From: Clostridium_AT radicumherbarum
GTDB lineage: Bacteria; Bacillota; Clostridia; Clostridiales; Clostridiaceae
Assembly: GCF_045310525.1 (NCBI RefSeq)
Contig: NZ_JBJHZY010000004.1
Location: 186,001 to 250,000 of the forward strand
Length of the DNA: 64,000 nt
Direction: 5' to 3'
The notes beneath the pieces are model-generated. The model was not told the DNA's origin. It saw nothing but the letters and a program-made list of their open reading frames with translations, and did not search any database. This document shows positions 1 through 8,002 of this stretch, piece by piece; within the stretch, counting starts at the first letter, position 1; each line of letters begins with the position of its first letter. Made by a program: the position numbers and the translations under genes.

Positions 1-201
1 TTCAATTTTAATAATTCCATTGCCATTACCATAGCCATGAATTATAGAATTTGTAACTGCTTCAGATACAGCTGTTTTAACGTCAGTTAATTCTTCAATA
101 GTGGGATCTAACTGAGATACAAATGCTGCAACAGCTACTCTGGCAAAGCCTTCATTTTGTGATTTGCTTAAAAATTCAATTTTAACAATATTATCGTACA
201 T
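1..201 (-). CDS. spoIIAB: Anti-sigma-F factor SpoIIAB (N-terminal 67 residues, cut by window edge)
   Basis: This is the start of a GHKL-family serine kinase that binds and inhibits sigma-F in the forespore and phosphorylates SpoIIAA. The 67 visible residues contain the N-box EAVTNSIIHGY (E47, N51), which supplies the Mg/ATP-binding residues in this family, directly after a predimerisation helix typical of SpoIIAB. The ATG at 199-201 follows a strong AGGGGGG ribosome site. It lies 15 bases after the spoIIAA stop, so the two are cotranscribed; sigF would be expected just outside the window. The identification is secure, and the rest of the protein is not in the window. Confidence 0.95.
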   Translation of the reverse strand, partial: MYDNIVKIEFLSKSQNEGFARVAVAAFVSQLDPTIEELTDVKTAVSEAVTNSIIHGYGNGNGIIKIE

Positions 202-216
202 TTTTATCCCCCCTCA

Positions 217-552
217 TTAAATACTCTTAAGTGCTTGTTCTAAATTTTCGTAAACTTTTATAATTTTAAACATGCCTGATAGATCAAAAACTCTTTTAAC
301 TGAATTATTAACATTTGCTATACATATTTTCCCATTTTTAGCTGTCATTTTTTTGTATCTGCCTATAACAACTCCAATTCCTGAGCTATCCATAAAGCTT
401 ACATCTTTAAAGTCCAAAATAAGTTTAGCAATTGATTCTCTATCAAGTCTATCATCTATTTTACTTCTTACTTCTTCTGCACTATGATGATCTAACTCTC
501 CCATCATAAAAACTACGAGTTTCTCTTCTTCTTTTTGAAACTTTAAGTACAT
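217..552 (-). CDS. spoIIAA: Anti-sigma-F factor antagonist SpoIIAA
   Basis: A 111-residue single STAS-domain protein of normal family length. In its unphosphorylated form it displaces sigma-F from SpoIIAB and triggers forespore transcription. The motif FMDSSGIGVVIGRY is visible at residues 53-66. Within it, Ser57 aligns with the serine that SpoIIAB phosphorylates and SpoIIE dephosphorylates. The ATG at 550-552 is preceded by a G-rich ribosome site. It is the first gene of the spoIIA operon, behind a sigma-H promoter about 140 bases upstream, as expected for a pre-septational sporulation operon. Confidence 0.96.
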   Translation of the reverse strand: MYLKFQKEEEKLVVFMMGELDHHSAEEVRSKIDDRLDRESIAKLILDFKDVSFMDSSGIGVVIGRYKKMTAKNGKICIANVNNSVKRVFDLSGMFKIIKVYENLEQALKSI

Positions 553-692
553 CCTTATCCCCCCCTATAATAAATTTAGAAATGATATTTAACTTTTATA
601 TTATAAATTAAAAAGTTTCTAATTTTTAATGCTTTAAATATTATAAATATCTGATATTATTTTAAATTTAAATTAATATAGACATATATTAT

Positions 693-719
693 ATTCTATA
701 AATTACATAATTTTCCTTC
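693..719 (-). promoter_or_regulatory. Sigma-H promoter of the spoIIA operon
   Basis: On the minus strand the sequence reads GAAGGAAAA, 11 bases, ATAGAAT. This fits the sigma-H consensus RnAGGAwWW-N11/12-RnnGAAT at every defined position. The -35 box lies at 711-719 and the -10 box at 693-699, predicting a start near 686 and a leader of about 135 bases. spoIIA is sigma-H dependent in Bacillus, so the context agrees. The remainder of the 553-847 gap is very AT-rich and I see no gene in it. Confidence 0.8.
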
Positions 720-847
720 TTTTTTTAAAACATAAATAAACATTTTTATTATTCCCATTTTATATTTATAATATACAGTAATTTTACATTTTACTTAATC
801 AATAACTTTCTTTATATGTATTAACAGTCCTTGGAGTTTTATAGCTA

Positions 848-876
848 TTGCCCCAATTAAGAATCATTGTTATAAT
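848..876 (+). promoter_or_regulatory. Sigma-A promoter for speE-iadA
   Basis: TTGCCC at 848-853, a 17-base spacer, and TATAAT at 871-876 with an extended TGT just before it. The -35 box is only 4/6, but the extended -10 compensates. The predicted start near 883 gives a short leader of about 34 bases ending in AGGAGG at 903-908. Confidence 0.6.
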
Positions 877-916
877 AATCAGTATGCAAATTATATGATT
901 TTAGGAGGATTTTGAC

Positions 917-1753
917 ATGGAAATGTGGATAAAAGAAGAACAAATTGCTGATGCTGCTATGACCTATAAAATAAAAGAAACTTTAGTTAGAAAGCAAACA
1001 GAATTTCAAGATCTTGCCATTGTGGATACATACGCCTTTGGCCGTATGCTGCTTTTAGATGGAATTGTTCAAACAACCATTAATGACGAATTTGTATATC
1101 ATGAAATGATAACTCACATTCCACTATTTACACATTCTAATCCAAAGAATGTATTAGTTGTAGGTGGTGGAGACGGCGGCGTTATTAGAGAAATAATGAA
1201 GCACCCATCTGTGGAAAAAGCAGTGCTTTGTGAAATTGATAAATGTGTTATAGAAGAGTGTAAAAAGTATTTACCTGAAATTAGCTGTGAACTTGAAAAT
1301 CCAAGATGTGAGGTCTTTGTTGGAGATGGCATAAAGTATGTTCATGAACATAAAAACGAATTTGATGTAATTATTGTTGATTCTACTGACCCCTTTGGAG
1401 CTGCAGAAGGTCTTTTTGGTGGAAGCTTCTATAAAGAAATTTCAGAATGCTTAACTGATGACGGTATATTTATCGCTCAAACTGAAACACCCTTTTATTT
1501 ACCAGAAGTAGTCAAAAAAGTATTTAAAGATGCGAAAGAAGTATTTCCTATAACAAAGCTTTTCATGGCAGCAATTCCAACTTATCCTGGAGGATATTGG
1601 AGTTTTACTATTGGCTCTAAAAAATATGATCCCGCAAATCCAAATATAGAAAAAATTTTTGACGTGAATACCAAATATTATAATGGAGATATACATAAAG
1701 CGGCTTTTGTTTTACCAAACTATATAAAGAATTTAATTAATAATAAATTATAA
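917..1753 (+). CDS. speE: Spermidine synthase (polyamine aminopropyltransferase)
   Basis: It transfers the aminopropyl group of decarboxylated S-adenosylmethionine to putrescine in the cytosol. The 278-residue length is normal for the family. The fold's signature is visible: VYHEMITH near 60-67, the nucleotide-binding loop VVGGGDGG at 81-88, an acidic CEID after the next strand, and the catalytic segment VDSTDPFG. The ATG at 917 follows AGGAGG. The isoaspartyl dipeptidase gene follows after 37 bases and probably shares its transcript. Putrescine could come through arginine decarboxylase (speA, at 44218 in this window), but I see neither S-adenosylmethionine decarboxylase nor agmatinase here. 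Confidence 0.95.
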   Translation: MEMWIKEEQIADAAMTYKIKETLVRKQTEFQDLAIVDTYAFGRMLLLDGIVQTTINDEFVYHEMITHIPLFTHSNPKNVLVVGGGDGGVIREIMKHPSVEKAVLCEIDKCVIEECKKYLPEISCELENPRCEVFVGDGIKYVHEHKNEFDVIIVDSTDPFGAAEGLFGGSFYKEISECLTDDGIFIAQTETPFYLPEVVKKVFKDAKEVFPITKLFMAAIPTYPGGYWSFTIGSKKYDPANPNIEKIFDVNTKYYNGDIHKAAFVLPNYIKNLINNKL

Positions 1754-1790
1754 ATCTTAATTCAGCAAAGCTGTGCAGGGAGTGATTTTC

Positions 1791-2981
1791 ATGATAAAGC
1801 TAATAAAAAAAGGTATTGTTTATGCTCCAGATTATTTAGGAGTAAAGGACATATTAATTTGCAATGACAAAATAGCTAAAATTGATGATGATATTCCTTT
1901 GCCGCCTAAGGGGTTCTATGAGGTTGAAGTAATAGATGCCTCAAATCAAATAGTTACTCCTGGTTTTATAGATTTACATGTCCATATCACAGGCGGTGGA
2001 GGTGAAGGTGGCTACACTACCAGAACTCCAGAAATACAATTATCTCAAATAACTACTACAGGAGTTACAACTGTAATTGGCCTTTTAGGAACAGATGGAA
2101 CAACACGTTCTCTAAACAGTCTCTTAGCAAAGGCAAGAGCCCTAGAGGAAGAAGGAATCAATGCCCTATCTTGGACTGGATGCTATCAGTTTCCTACAAG
2201 AACTATTACTGATACCTCTAGAGACGACATTATTTTAATTGATAAAATTATTGGAGTTGGTGAAGTTGCAATCTCTGATCACAGAGGTAGTAAGCCCATG
2301 GAAAAGGATATAGAAAGACTGGCACTTGAATGCAGGGTAGCAGGTTTATTATCAAATAAATGCGGCGTATTACAGCTTCACGTTGGGGATGATAGAGAAG
2401 GAATTAATATTCTATTTGATATAATAAAAGAATCTCCTATTTTAGCTAAAAATATTTTGCCTACTCACATAAACAGAAACATGAATCTATTACATCAGGC
2501 AATTAAATATTTGAAAATGGGTGGACACATAGATTTAACTTCCGGAATTACAAGAACTGAGTCCGATCCAATACCTTCTGATGCCTCCTATGGTCTAAAA
2601 TATCTTCTTGACAAAGGGTGTCCATTAGAGAACATAACAATGAGTTCAGACAGCAATGGCAGCATGCCAATCTTTGATGAAAATGGAAAGCTTACAGATA
2701 TTTCTGTAGGCTCAATTGAAACTAATTTTGTAGAGTTTAGGAAAATGGTTCAAGTTTATAATCTGCCTATAGAAAAAGCTCTATATCCCTTGACTAAAAA
2801 TCCATCTAGAATATTAAAGCTTGATTATTTAGGAACAATCGATGTAGAAAAACAGGCCGATTTATTAATTATGAATCCTGATTTATCCTTGGATTATGTA
2901 TTATGTAAGGGCAAAACCTTAGTGCAGCACGGAAATGCAGTGAAATTTGGTACCTTTGAAAAAGATATAAAAAGCAAATAA
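1791..2981 (+). CDS. iadA: Isoaspartyl (beta-aspartyl) dipeptidase
   Basis: A binuclear-zinc amidohydrolase that cleaves isoaspartyl dipeptides from damaged or degraded proteins. The family fingerprint DLHVHITGGGGEGG spans 61-74 with metal ligands His63 and His65. Further on are the GLLSNK lysine that is carbamylated in E. coli IadA, LQLHVGD, LPTHINR and the catalytic MSSDSNGS aspartate. I chose the ATG at 1791 because GGGAG lies nine bases before it; a GTG at 1773 would add six residues but has no ribosome site. The pairing with speE may be operonic. Length (396) matches the family. Confidence 0.93.
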   Translation: MIKLIKKGIVYAPDYLGVKDILICNDKIAKIDDDIPLPPKGFYEVEVIDASNQIVTPGFIDLHVHITGGGGEGGYTTRTPEIQLSQITTTGVTTVIGLLGTDGTTRSLNSLLAKARALEEEGINALSWTGCYQFPTRTITDTSRDDIILIDKIIGVGEVAISDHRGSKPMEKDIERLALECRVAGLLSNKCGVLQLHVGDDREGINILFDIIKESPILAKNILPTHINRNMNLLHQAIKYLKMGGHIDLTSGITRTESDPIPSDASYGLKYLLDKGCPLENITMSSDSNGSMPIFDENGKLTDISVGSIETNFVEFRKMVQVYNLPIEKALYPLTKNPSRILKLDYLGTIDVEKQADLLIMNPDLSLDYVLCKGKTLVQHGNAVKFGTFEKDIKSK

Positions 2982-2998
2982 TAAAAGCTCCAAGATAT

Positions 2999-3045
2999 AA
3001 AATATGTTACATGAGCTGATGCTTTATGATCATGTAACATATTTT
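2999..3045. terminator. Bidirectional terminator between convergent iadA and methyltransferase genes
   Basis: A perfect 16-bp stem (2999-3014 with 3030-3045) around a 15-base loop, AT-rich on both outer sides so that it can end transcripts from either direction. The core GTTACATGA / TCATGTAAC recurs in the terminator at 5994-6039. Confidence 0.8.
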
Positions 3046-3096
3046 ATTTATTGTAGCTATTTTTAATATTAATATTTATTTTTTAATACTATTTAA

Positions 3097-4845
3097 CTAA
3101 TAACTTACATATTCATTAATAATTCTTTGCTCTTCCTCTGTTATATGAAAAAGTGAGTAAAGATACTCATCCGTATCGACCTTTATGCTTTGCTTGTTTG
3201 GTATTCTAAGTTTCATTAAATTATTTGGATAATAATCATATAAATCTTCACCTAGCTTTTTAGCAAAGGTTTTAAAATAATATTCATAGAGCTTACTATT
3301 TAACAGCTTTAGAATATCTTCATAGCTGTAACCATTATTCTTTTTTAGAACAAGGCAATAAATATCTGCACTAAAATAACTGCCTGTGTCAAAGGCAAAT
3401 CTATTATTACTTGATTTATATGGGAAAACTATTTTCTCTCCCTCAAATATACTTTGAGTTCTCCCCCATTGAAGCTGATACCAGCTTCGTAAACCTTTCA
3501 TACACTCTCTTCTTTTCATAAGTCTTTCTTTAAAGGGTAAAATGTGATTAATAGAATTTTTGCATTTTTCTTCGTCCTGTATTAAATCTGAGTAAATTAT
3601 AAACTTTCCAGTTTTCTTTACTAGATTTTTTTCTATAGAGGAACTTTTAATCCAAGGTCTTATAATATCTGTTTCTAGAGCTTCTTCCTTTATATTCTTC
3701 TCCTCAATTATAAAGGCTTTATCGCAGCCTGTTATTATTCCTTGATAGCTGTCACATATATTGCCTAAACTTGTATCACAAGTTTCTTCTATTTTTTTTA
3801 TTATATTTCTTTCTGATTCATTTCTAAGTATCCAGCTGGTATTTTTTAATTCACTTTTCTTTATATAAAAAGTATTATAATTTTTGCTTTTATTTTCTAG
3901 AAAACCTGAGTAAAATAAGTCTTGTTTTTTTACTATTGGCTTTATTACCTGGACTTCATTATTTTTTCCTTCTTTAGTAATAAAAATAATAACCGGATCA
4001 ACACCAGTATTTTTAAAAGGTCTAACACCATAAAAATCCACAATTTTTTCTATTGAACAGATTTCCTTAAGATATAATCTTAAATTTTCACCACTTGGAG
4101 ATTCTAGAAAATACCTTGAGGTAATAAAGGAAAGTTTTCCTAAACTTTTAAGCTTTTCTATGGCCGCACCAAAAAAACAATAGGAAACATCACCTTTGTC
4201 CTTGTAAATCTCATAATACAAATTTTTTAATTTTAGTGAGTAGTCTTTATTAATAGACTTTTGCCCTATGTAAGGTGGATTACCAATTATAATGTCATAA
4301 CTCTCCTGCAACTCATCTACTAAAAAATCATTTATATTAAAATTATTGCTGCTTATAAATTCACATTCAACAAGTAAATCTAAATTTAGTATTTTTAATG
4401 CAAAAGGATCAATATCAAAGCCAAATAAATTATTACTAATAATGTGCATATTAATACTAGCTTCACTTAATTTTAGATTATTTTTGTTATTAATTTCATC
4501 TAAATTTTCTAAGTAGATTGCCCTTAAATATTTGAAACAAGGAATAATAATATTACCGCACCCGCAGGCTGGGTCTAATATCTTTAAGAAGGGATTTTTA
4601 ATAATATTTTCTGCTTTTATTGTATTTTCTATAATATATTTAGCTATGACTTCTGGAGTATAGACTAAACCTTTTTCCTTTTTATCCTGGTGATGGCTAA
4701 AATAGTAATCTCCAAAGCGTTCTATTTTACCAATATTTAATTGTTTTTTGCAATTATTAATTGCTTCAAGTTTGTAAATAATATTTATAGGCTCATTAAT
4801 AAGGCTGAATAAATCATTAATTATTTTAATAAAATCATTAGACAT
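3097..4845 (-). CDS. Solitary N6-adenine DNA methyltransferase, CamA-like
   Basis: A 582-residue gamma-type adenine methylase with no restriction gene beside it. Visible in order: motif X with VYTPEVIAKYI at 61-71, the AdoMet loop DPACGCGN at 91-98, the catalytic motif IV GNPPYIG at 188-194, then a C-terminal target-recognition half. That half contains QGIITGCDKAF (368-378), RRECMKGLRSWYQLQWGR (445-462), PYKSSNNRFAFD (475-486) and LYDYYPN (535-541). From memory, C. difficile CamA (577 residues, methylates CAAAAA and affects sporulation) has near-identical blocks in the same order, including the recognition half. I therefore infer an orthologue with the same or a similar target. The start ATG follows GGAGATACGCTA. 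The neighbour is a divergent PdaA-like gene. Confidence 0.85.
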   Translation of the reverse strand: MSNDFIKIINDLFSLINEPINIIYKLEAINNCKKQLNIGKIERFGDYYFSHHQDKKEKGLVYTPEVIAKYIIENTIKAENIIKNPFLKILDPACGCGNIIIPCFKYLRAIYLENLDEINNKNNLKLSEASINMHIISNNLFGFDIDPFALKILNLDLLVECEFISSNNFNINDFLVDELQESYDIIIGNPPYIGQKSINKDYSLKLKNLYYEIYKDKGDVSYCFFGAAIEKLKSLGKLSFITSRYFLESPSGENLRLYLKEICSIEKIVDFYGVRPFKNTGVDPVIIFITKEGKNNEVQVIKPIVKKQDLFYSGFLENKSKNYNTFYIKKSELKNTSWILRNESERNIIKKIEETCDTSLGNICDSYQGIITGCDKAFIIEEKNIKEEALETDIIRPWIKSSSIEKNLVKKTGKFIIYSDLIQDEEKCKNSINHILPFKERLMKRRECMKGLRSWYQLQWGRTQSIFEGEKIVFPYKSSNNRFAFDTGSYFSADIYCLVLKKNNGYSYEDILKLLNSKLYEYYFKTFAKKLGEDLYDYYPNNLMKLRIPNKQSIKVDTDEYLYSLFHITEEEQRIINEYVSY

Positions 4846-4951
4846 TAGCGTATCTCCAAAATATTTATATGCAATACAAAAAGTATAACATAATCAAATT
4901 ACTTAAGATAGAAAAAAATCGGAGGAAAAAATCTAAAAGAGAGGAGAGGTT

Positions 4952-4984
4952 ATGTTTTACTGCGATTTTCATAGCCAAAAGTAA
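4952..4984 (+). CDS. Possible 10-codon leader ORF before the deacetylase
   Basis: ATG at 4952 has by far the best ribosome site in this gap (GAGGAGAGG at 4941-4949). It would encode MFYCDFHSQK, ending in TAA at 4982-4984, just two bases before the deacetylase ATG. The deacetylase ATG itself has no visible ribosome site, so its translation may depend on reinitiation after this short ORF. It could equally be an old start left behind by a frameshift. Without homologues its reality is uncertain. Confidence 0.4.
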   Translation: MFYCDFHSQK

Positions 4985-4986
4985 AT

Positions 4987-5925
4987 ATGCTAAAAAAAGC
5001 CATATGCTTATCACTAGCTTTTCCACTATCCTTAAACATCTTTCCAATTAATAATAATATTAAAGATATCTTTTCAAAAGCCAATGAAAATAAAGCTTAT
5101 AAGCTGGAAAGTTTTAAAGAGAACCTTCAAGTTGATGATTTAGATAAGAATTCAATGAACAATCATATGAATAAGAATTTAAATAGTTATTTTGAAAAGA
5201 GAGTAGTTGTAGATGATTTAAAGCTTAACACAACAGAGAGAAATTGGTTTTTTCAGCCTAAAAAAGATGGTTCACCTTCTGGAGAACCACCTGATGTATT
5301 AGAACTATTAAAAAAATATTCAGGGTATTATCTTGGCGATACCTCAAAAAAGATAATATACTTAACCTTTGATGAAGGCTATGAAAATGGTTATTCAGCT
5401 AAGATACTTGATTCCTTAAAAGCCAATGATGTAAAGGCTGCATTTTTTGTTACCACAGACTATATAAAGAGGAATCAGGATTTAATTAAAAGAATGACTA
5501 CTGAAGGGCACTTAGTTTGCAACCACTCTACTACTCACCCTTCTATGGCCCAAAGTGCCATTAAAGATAAAGCTAAATTTGAAAAGGAATTTACTATTTG
5601 TGAAATGGCCTTTGAAGAAGTAACTGGAACAAAAATGCCAAAGTTTTTCAGACCTCCAATGGGTAAATATAGTGAATTATCATTATATTACACTCAAGCC
5701 TTAGGTTACAAATCTATATTTTGGAGTTTTGCCTATAAGGATTGGCTTCCAGATAATCAGCCATCAATAGAAGCTGCAAGAAAAATAATTATGGAAAGAA
5801 CTCATAATGGCGGTATCTTCCTTTTACATGCTGTTTCCAAAACAAATGCCACTATTATGGATTCTATTCTAAAGGAATGGAAAGCAAAGGGCTTTGAATT
5901 TAAAACCTTAAATGAGCTACCTTAG
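4987..5925 (+). CDS. PdaA-like polysaccharide deacetylase (spore cortex muramic-delta-lactam type)
   Basis: A 312-residue carbohydrate-esterase family 4 protein. It starts with a short signal-type segment (MLKKAICLSLAFPLSLNIF), followed by a linker of about 75 residues and the NodB domain. The domain shows IIYLTFDEGYENGYSAKILD, FFVTTDYIKRNQDLIKRM, the metal pair in CNHSTTHPSM, FFRPPMGKYSE and LLHAVSKTN. The TFDxGYENGY form is characteristic of PdaA, which deacetylates N-acetylmuramate in spore cortex peptidoglycan before lactam closure; the specific substrate is inferred. An in-frame stop at 4972 fixes the ATG at 4987 as the earliest start, although it lacks a ribosome site. No convincing sigma-G or sigma-E promoter was found. 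Confidence 0.85.
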   Translation: MLKKAICLSLAFPLSLNIFPINNNIKDIFSKANENKAYKLESFKENLQVDDLDKNSMNNHMNKNLNSYFEKRVVVDDLKLNTTERNWFFQPKKDGSPSGEPPDVLELLKKYSGYYLGDTSKKIIYLTFDEGYENGYSAKILDSLKANDVKAAFFVTTDYIKRNQDLIKRMTTEGHLVCNHSTTHPSMAQSAIKDKAKFEKEFTICEMAFEEVTGTKMPKFFRPPMGKYSELSLYYTQALGYKSIFWSFAYKDWLPDNQPSIEAARKIIMERTHNGGIFLLHAVSKTNATIMDSILKEWKAKGFEFKTLNELP

Positions 5926-5993
5926 CTATTCTATCCTTTAGCTAAAATTGGTCCTTGTAACCTATGAAGTAAATGGCAATTAGTAAAGAAATA

Positions 5994-6039
5994 AAAAATG
6001 TTACATGAGTTCACAGCGATTAGCTCATGTAACATTTTT
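5994..6039. terminator. Bidirectional terminator between deacetylase and hut operon
   Basis: A 16-bp perfect stem (5994-6009 with 6024-6039) and 14-base loop. It is followed by a U-rich tail on the minus strand, where it would end the hut operon, and by five U's on the plus strand. It shares the GTTACATGA / TCATGTAAC core and a similar downstream flank with the hairpin at 2999-3045. Confidence 0.85.
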
Positions 6040-6064
6040 AGATATTGCAGCTTTTTACATTAAT

Positions 6065-6700
6065 TTATAGCTTTGAATTTACTACTTCCATTATTTTTTC
6101 TTTTCTTATAAGTCCTTCTTTTATAAGGCTATTGCATTTATGAGCTACCTCTGCCTTATAGCTTTCATCCTTAACTGAAGATAAGTTTATTTTAACATTT
6201 AATACAGCACTTTCTATGGCAGTTTGTAATAGAAGTGCTGCTACACCTGCATCAGATATGGCATTTTTATTCCCATAGGCTGCAGCAATTTCAACATACT
6301 TATAGATATCAAATGCCTTTTTAGCTACCTCAAAGGGTATTTCAAGTGCTTTTACATAACCTTCATTTATTTTTTTTAGCCTATATTCCTTCTCTTCTTC
6401 AGTGTTTTTAGGGAGCTTAAAGGCATCCATTAACACTAAAAATTCTTCTGCATCCTTTTCCATAAACATAAGGAATTTATCCTTCTGAGCTTTAACTTCC
6501 TCTAAACTACTGTTTATTAGGTTCTTCTTATCTTCATCATATTCATTATAGACCTTTTTTCCTATGGTTAAATTAAAAACCATAGAACAAAGTGCACTGC
6601 CTAAGGAAGCTGCAAGAGCTGCTGCACTCCCACCTCCAGGTGCTGGAGAATTAGAGGCTAGTTCATCTGCAAAACCTTTTACTGTTAAACTTTGAAGCAT
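6065..6700 (-). CDS. fchA: Formimidoyltetrahydrofolate cyclodeaminase (FTCD_C/FchA family)
   Basis: A 211-residue helical protein of the FTCD C-terminal family. It should convert 5-formimino-THF to 5,10-methenyl-THF and ammonia, completing the last one-carbon step of histidine breakdown. The glycine-rich folate-binding segment SNSPAPGGGSAAALAASLG lies near the N-terminus. The start at 6700 (MLQSLTV) is preferred because GAAGGA lies nine bases upstream. An ATG at 6712 overlaps both hutI and the ribosome site. It is the last gene of the hut operon, two bases after the hutI stop. Relatives also act as methenyl-THF cyclohydrolases, but the operon favours the deaminase role. Confidence 0.9.
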   Translation of the reverse strand: MLQSLTVKGFADELASNSPAPGGGSAAALAASLGSALCSMVFNLTIGKKVYNEYDEDKKNLINSSLEEVKAQKDKFLMFMEKDAEEFLVLMDAFKLPKNTEEEKEYRLKKINEGYVKALEIPFEVAKKAFDIYKYVEIAAAYGNKNAISDAGVAALLLQTAIESAVLNVKINLSSVKDESYKAEVAHKCNSLIKEGLIRKEKIMEVVNSKL

Positions 6701-6702
6701 AT

Positions 6703-7971
6703 TTAAACACATCCTTCTATAATTTTTCCTTCATTTACAACTACTTTACCATTTTTTATAACTGTTTGTACAGCATTGAGTCCAAAATGATAAATTAAAT
6801 AGTTTAAACTTTTGCTATTAAAGATTACCATATCTGCTTTTTTTCCTACCTCAAGACTTCCTATTTCCTTTTCTCTGTCAATGGCACAAGCAGCATTTAT
6901 AGTCATTGCATTTATTATTTCCTCTGGTAAAAGTCTCATTCCAAAACATGCAAAGGTCATTATAGCTTGGAGTGATTCAGTTGGTGAGGTACCTGGGTTA
7001 CAATCTGTTGCAAGTGCAATTGGCACCCCAATTTCTATCATTTTCCTCGCATCAGCAAACTTATTTAACATAAGATAAAAGGAGGTAGCCGGAAGAAGTA
7101 CAGCAACAGTACCACTGCCTGCCATTGCCTTCATGCCATTCTCTGATGCCCCTACTAAATGCTCTGCAGATGCTGCCTTAAGTTCCGCAGCAAGCTCTGC
7201 TCCTCCAATTGGTTCGATTTCGTCTGCATGAAGTTTAACTCTAAGTCCATTTTTTATGCCTGCCTTTAATATTTCTCTACTTTCCTCTACTGTGAATACC
7301 CCTTCCTCACAAAAACAGTCAATAAACTCTGCTAATCTTTTACTGCTTACATAAGGAATAACTTCATCAATTATTAGCTTAATATAAGCCTCCCTATTTG
7401 CTTTAAATTCCTCTGGAACTGCATGAGCACCTAAGTAGGTAGATACTATATCAATTGGATGTCTTTCATTTAAGGCTTTATTAACTTCTAACATCTTCAC
7501 TTCATCCATAAGGTTTAAGCCATATCCAGATTTGCTCTCAATGGTAGTAGTTCCATGTGTTAGCATTAAATTAAGTCTTTTCATAGTTACGTCAGTAAGT
7601 TCCTCTAAGGAAAGCTCTCTAGTTTTTCTAACAGTACTTAAAATCCCGCCGCCATTATTTAAGATTTCAATATAGCTTACTTTATTTAGCTTTAGAGGAA
7701 GCTCCTTTTCTCTTGAACCACCGTAAACCACATGAGTATGGCTGTCAACTAAACCTGGAGTTACAGTTTTCCCTGATCCATCTATTATGGTATCTTCTGG
7801 TTTAATAATGCTTAAATACCCATCTCCGCTGCCTATTTCTTTAATAAGTTCATCTTCAATAACTACATAGCCGTTTTCAATTAATCCTGCATTTCTTAAT
7901 TCCTCTTTAGTTTTTTTAAAGCTTCCTCTGCAAGTAACCAAGCAATCAATATTTTTAATTATCGTTGCCAA
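6703..7971 (-). CDS. hutI: Imidazolonepropionase
   Basis: A metal-dependent amidohydrolase that opens 4-imidazolone-5-propionate to N-formimino-L-glutamate, the third step of histidine utilisation. 422 residues is typical. TPGLVDSHTHVVYGGSRE carries the first metal histidines, followed by GTTTIESKSGYGL, TYLGAHAVP, KLHADEIEPIGG and the late aspartate motif ALATDCNPGT. The start is TTG at 7971, with AGGTGGTGA eight bases upstream; no ATG is as well placed. It sits between ftcD (31-base gap) and fchA. Confidence 0.95.
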   Translation of the reverse strand: MATIIKNIDCLVTCRGSFKKTKEELRNAGLIENGYVVIEDELIKEIGSGDGYLSIIKPEDTIIDGSGKTVTPGLVDSHTHVVYGGSREKELPLKLNKVSYIEILNNGGGILSTVRKTRELSLEELTDVTMKRLNLMLTHGTTTIESKSGYGLNLMDEVKMLEVNKALNERHPIDIVSTYLGAHAVPEEFKANREAYIKLIIDEVIPYVSSKRLAEFIDCFCEEGVFTVEESREILKAGIKNGLRVKLHADEIEPIGGAELAAELKAASAEHLVGASENGMKAMAGSGTVAVLLPATSFYLMLNKFADARKMIEIGVPIALATDCNPGTSPTESLQAIMTFACFGMRLLPEEIINAMTINAACAIDREKEIGSLEVGKKADMVIFNSKSLNYLIYHFGLNAVQTVIKNGKVVVNEGKIIEGCV

Positions 7972-8002
7972 GCAATCACCACCTAATTATTAAATTGAAG
8001 AA

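Noticed and set aside
4846..4950. Sigma-G or sigma-E promoter for the PdaA-like gene
   Set aside because: Fragments such as GTATCT and AATACA occur but no -35/-10 pair has acceptable spacing and sequence.
4869..5051. Overlapping 60-codon open frames on both strands near the start of the deacetylase gene
   Set aside because: Low-complexity lysine-rich or hydrophobic translations, no homology seen, overlap with the signal-peptide region of a well-supported gene.
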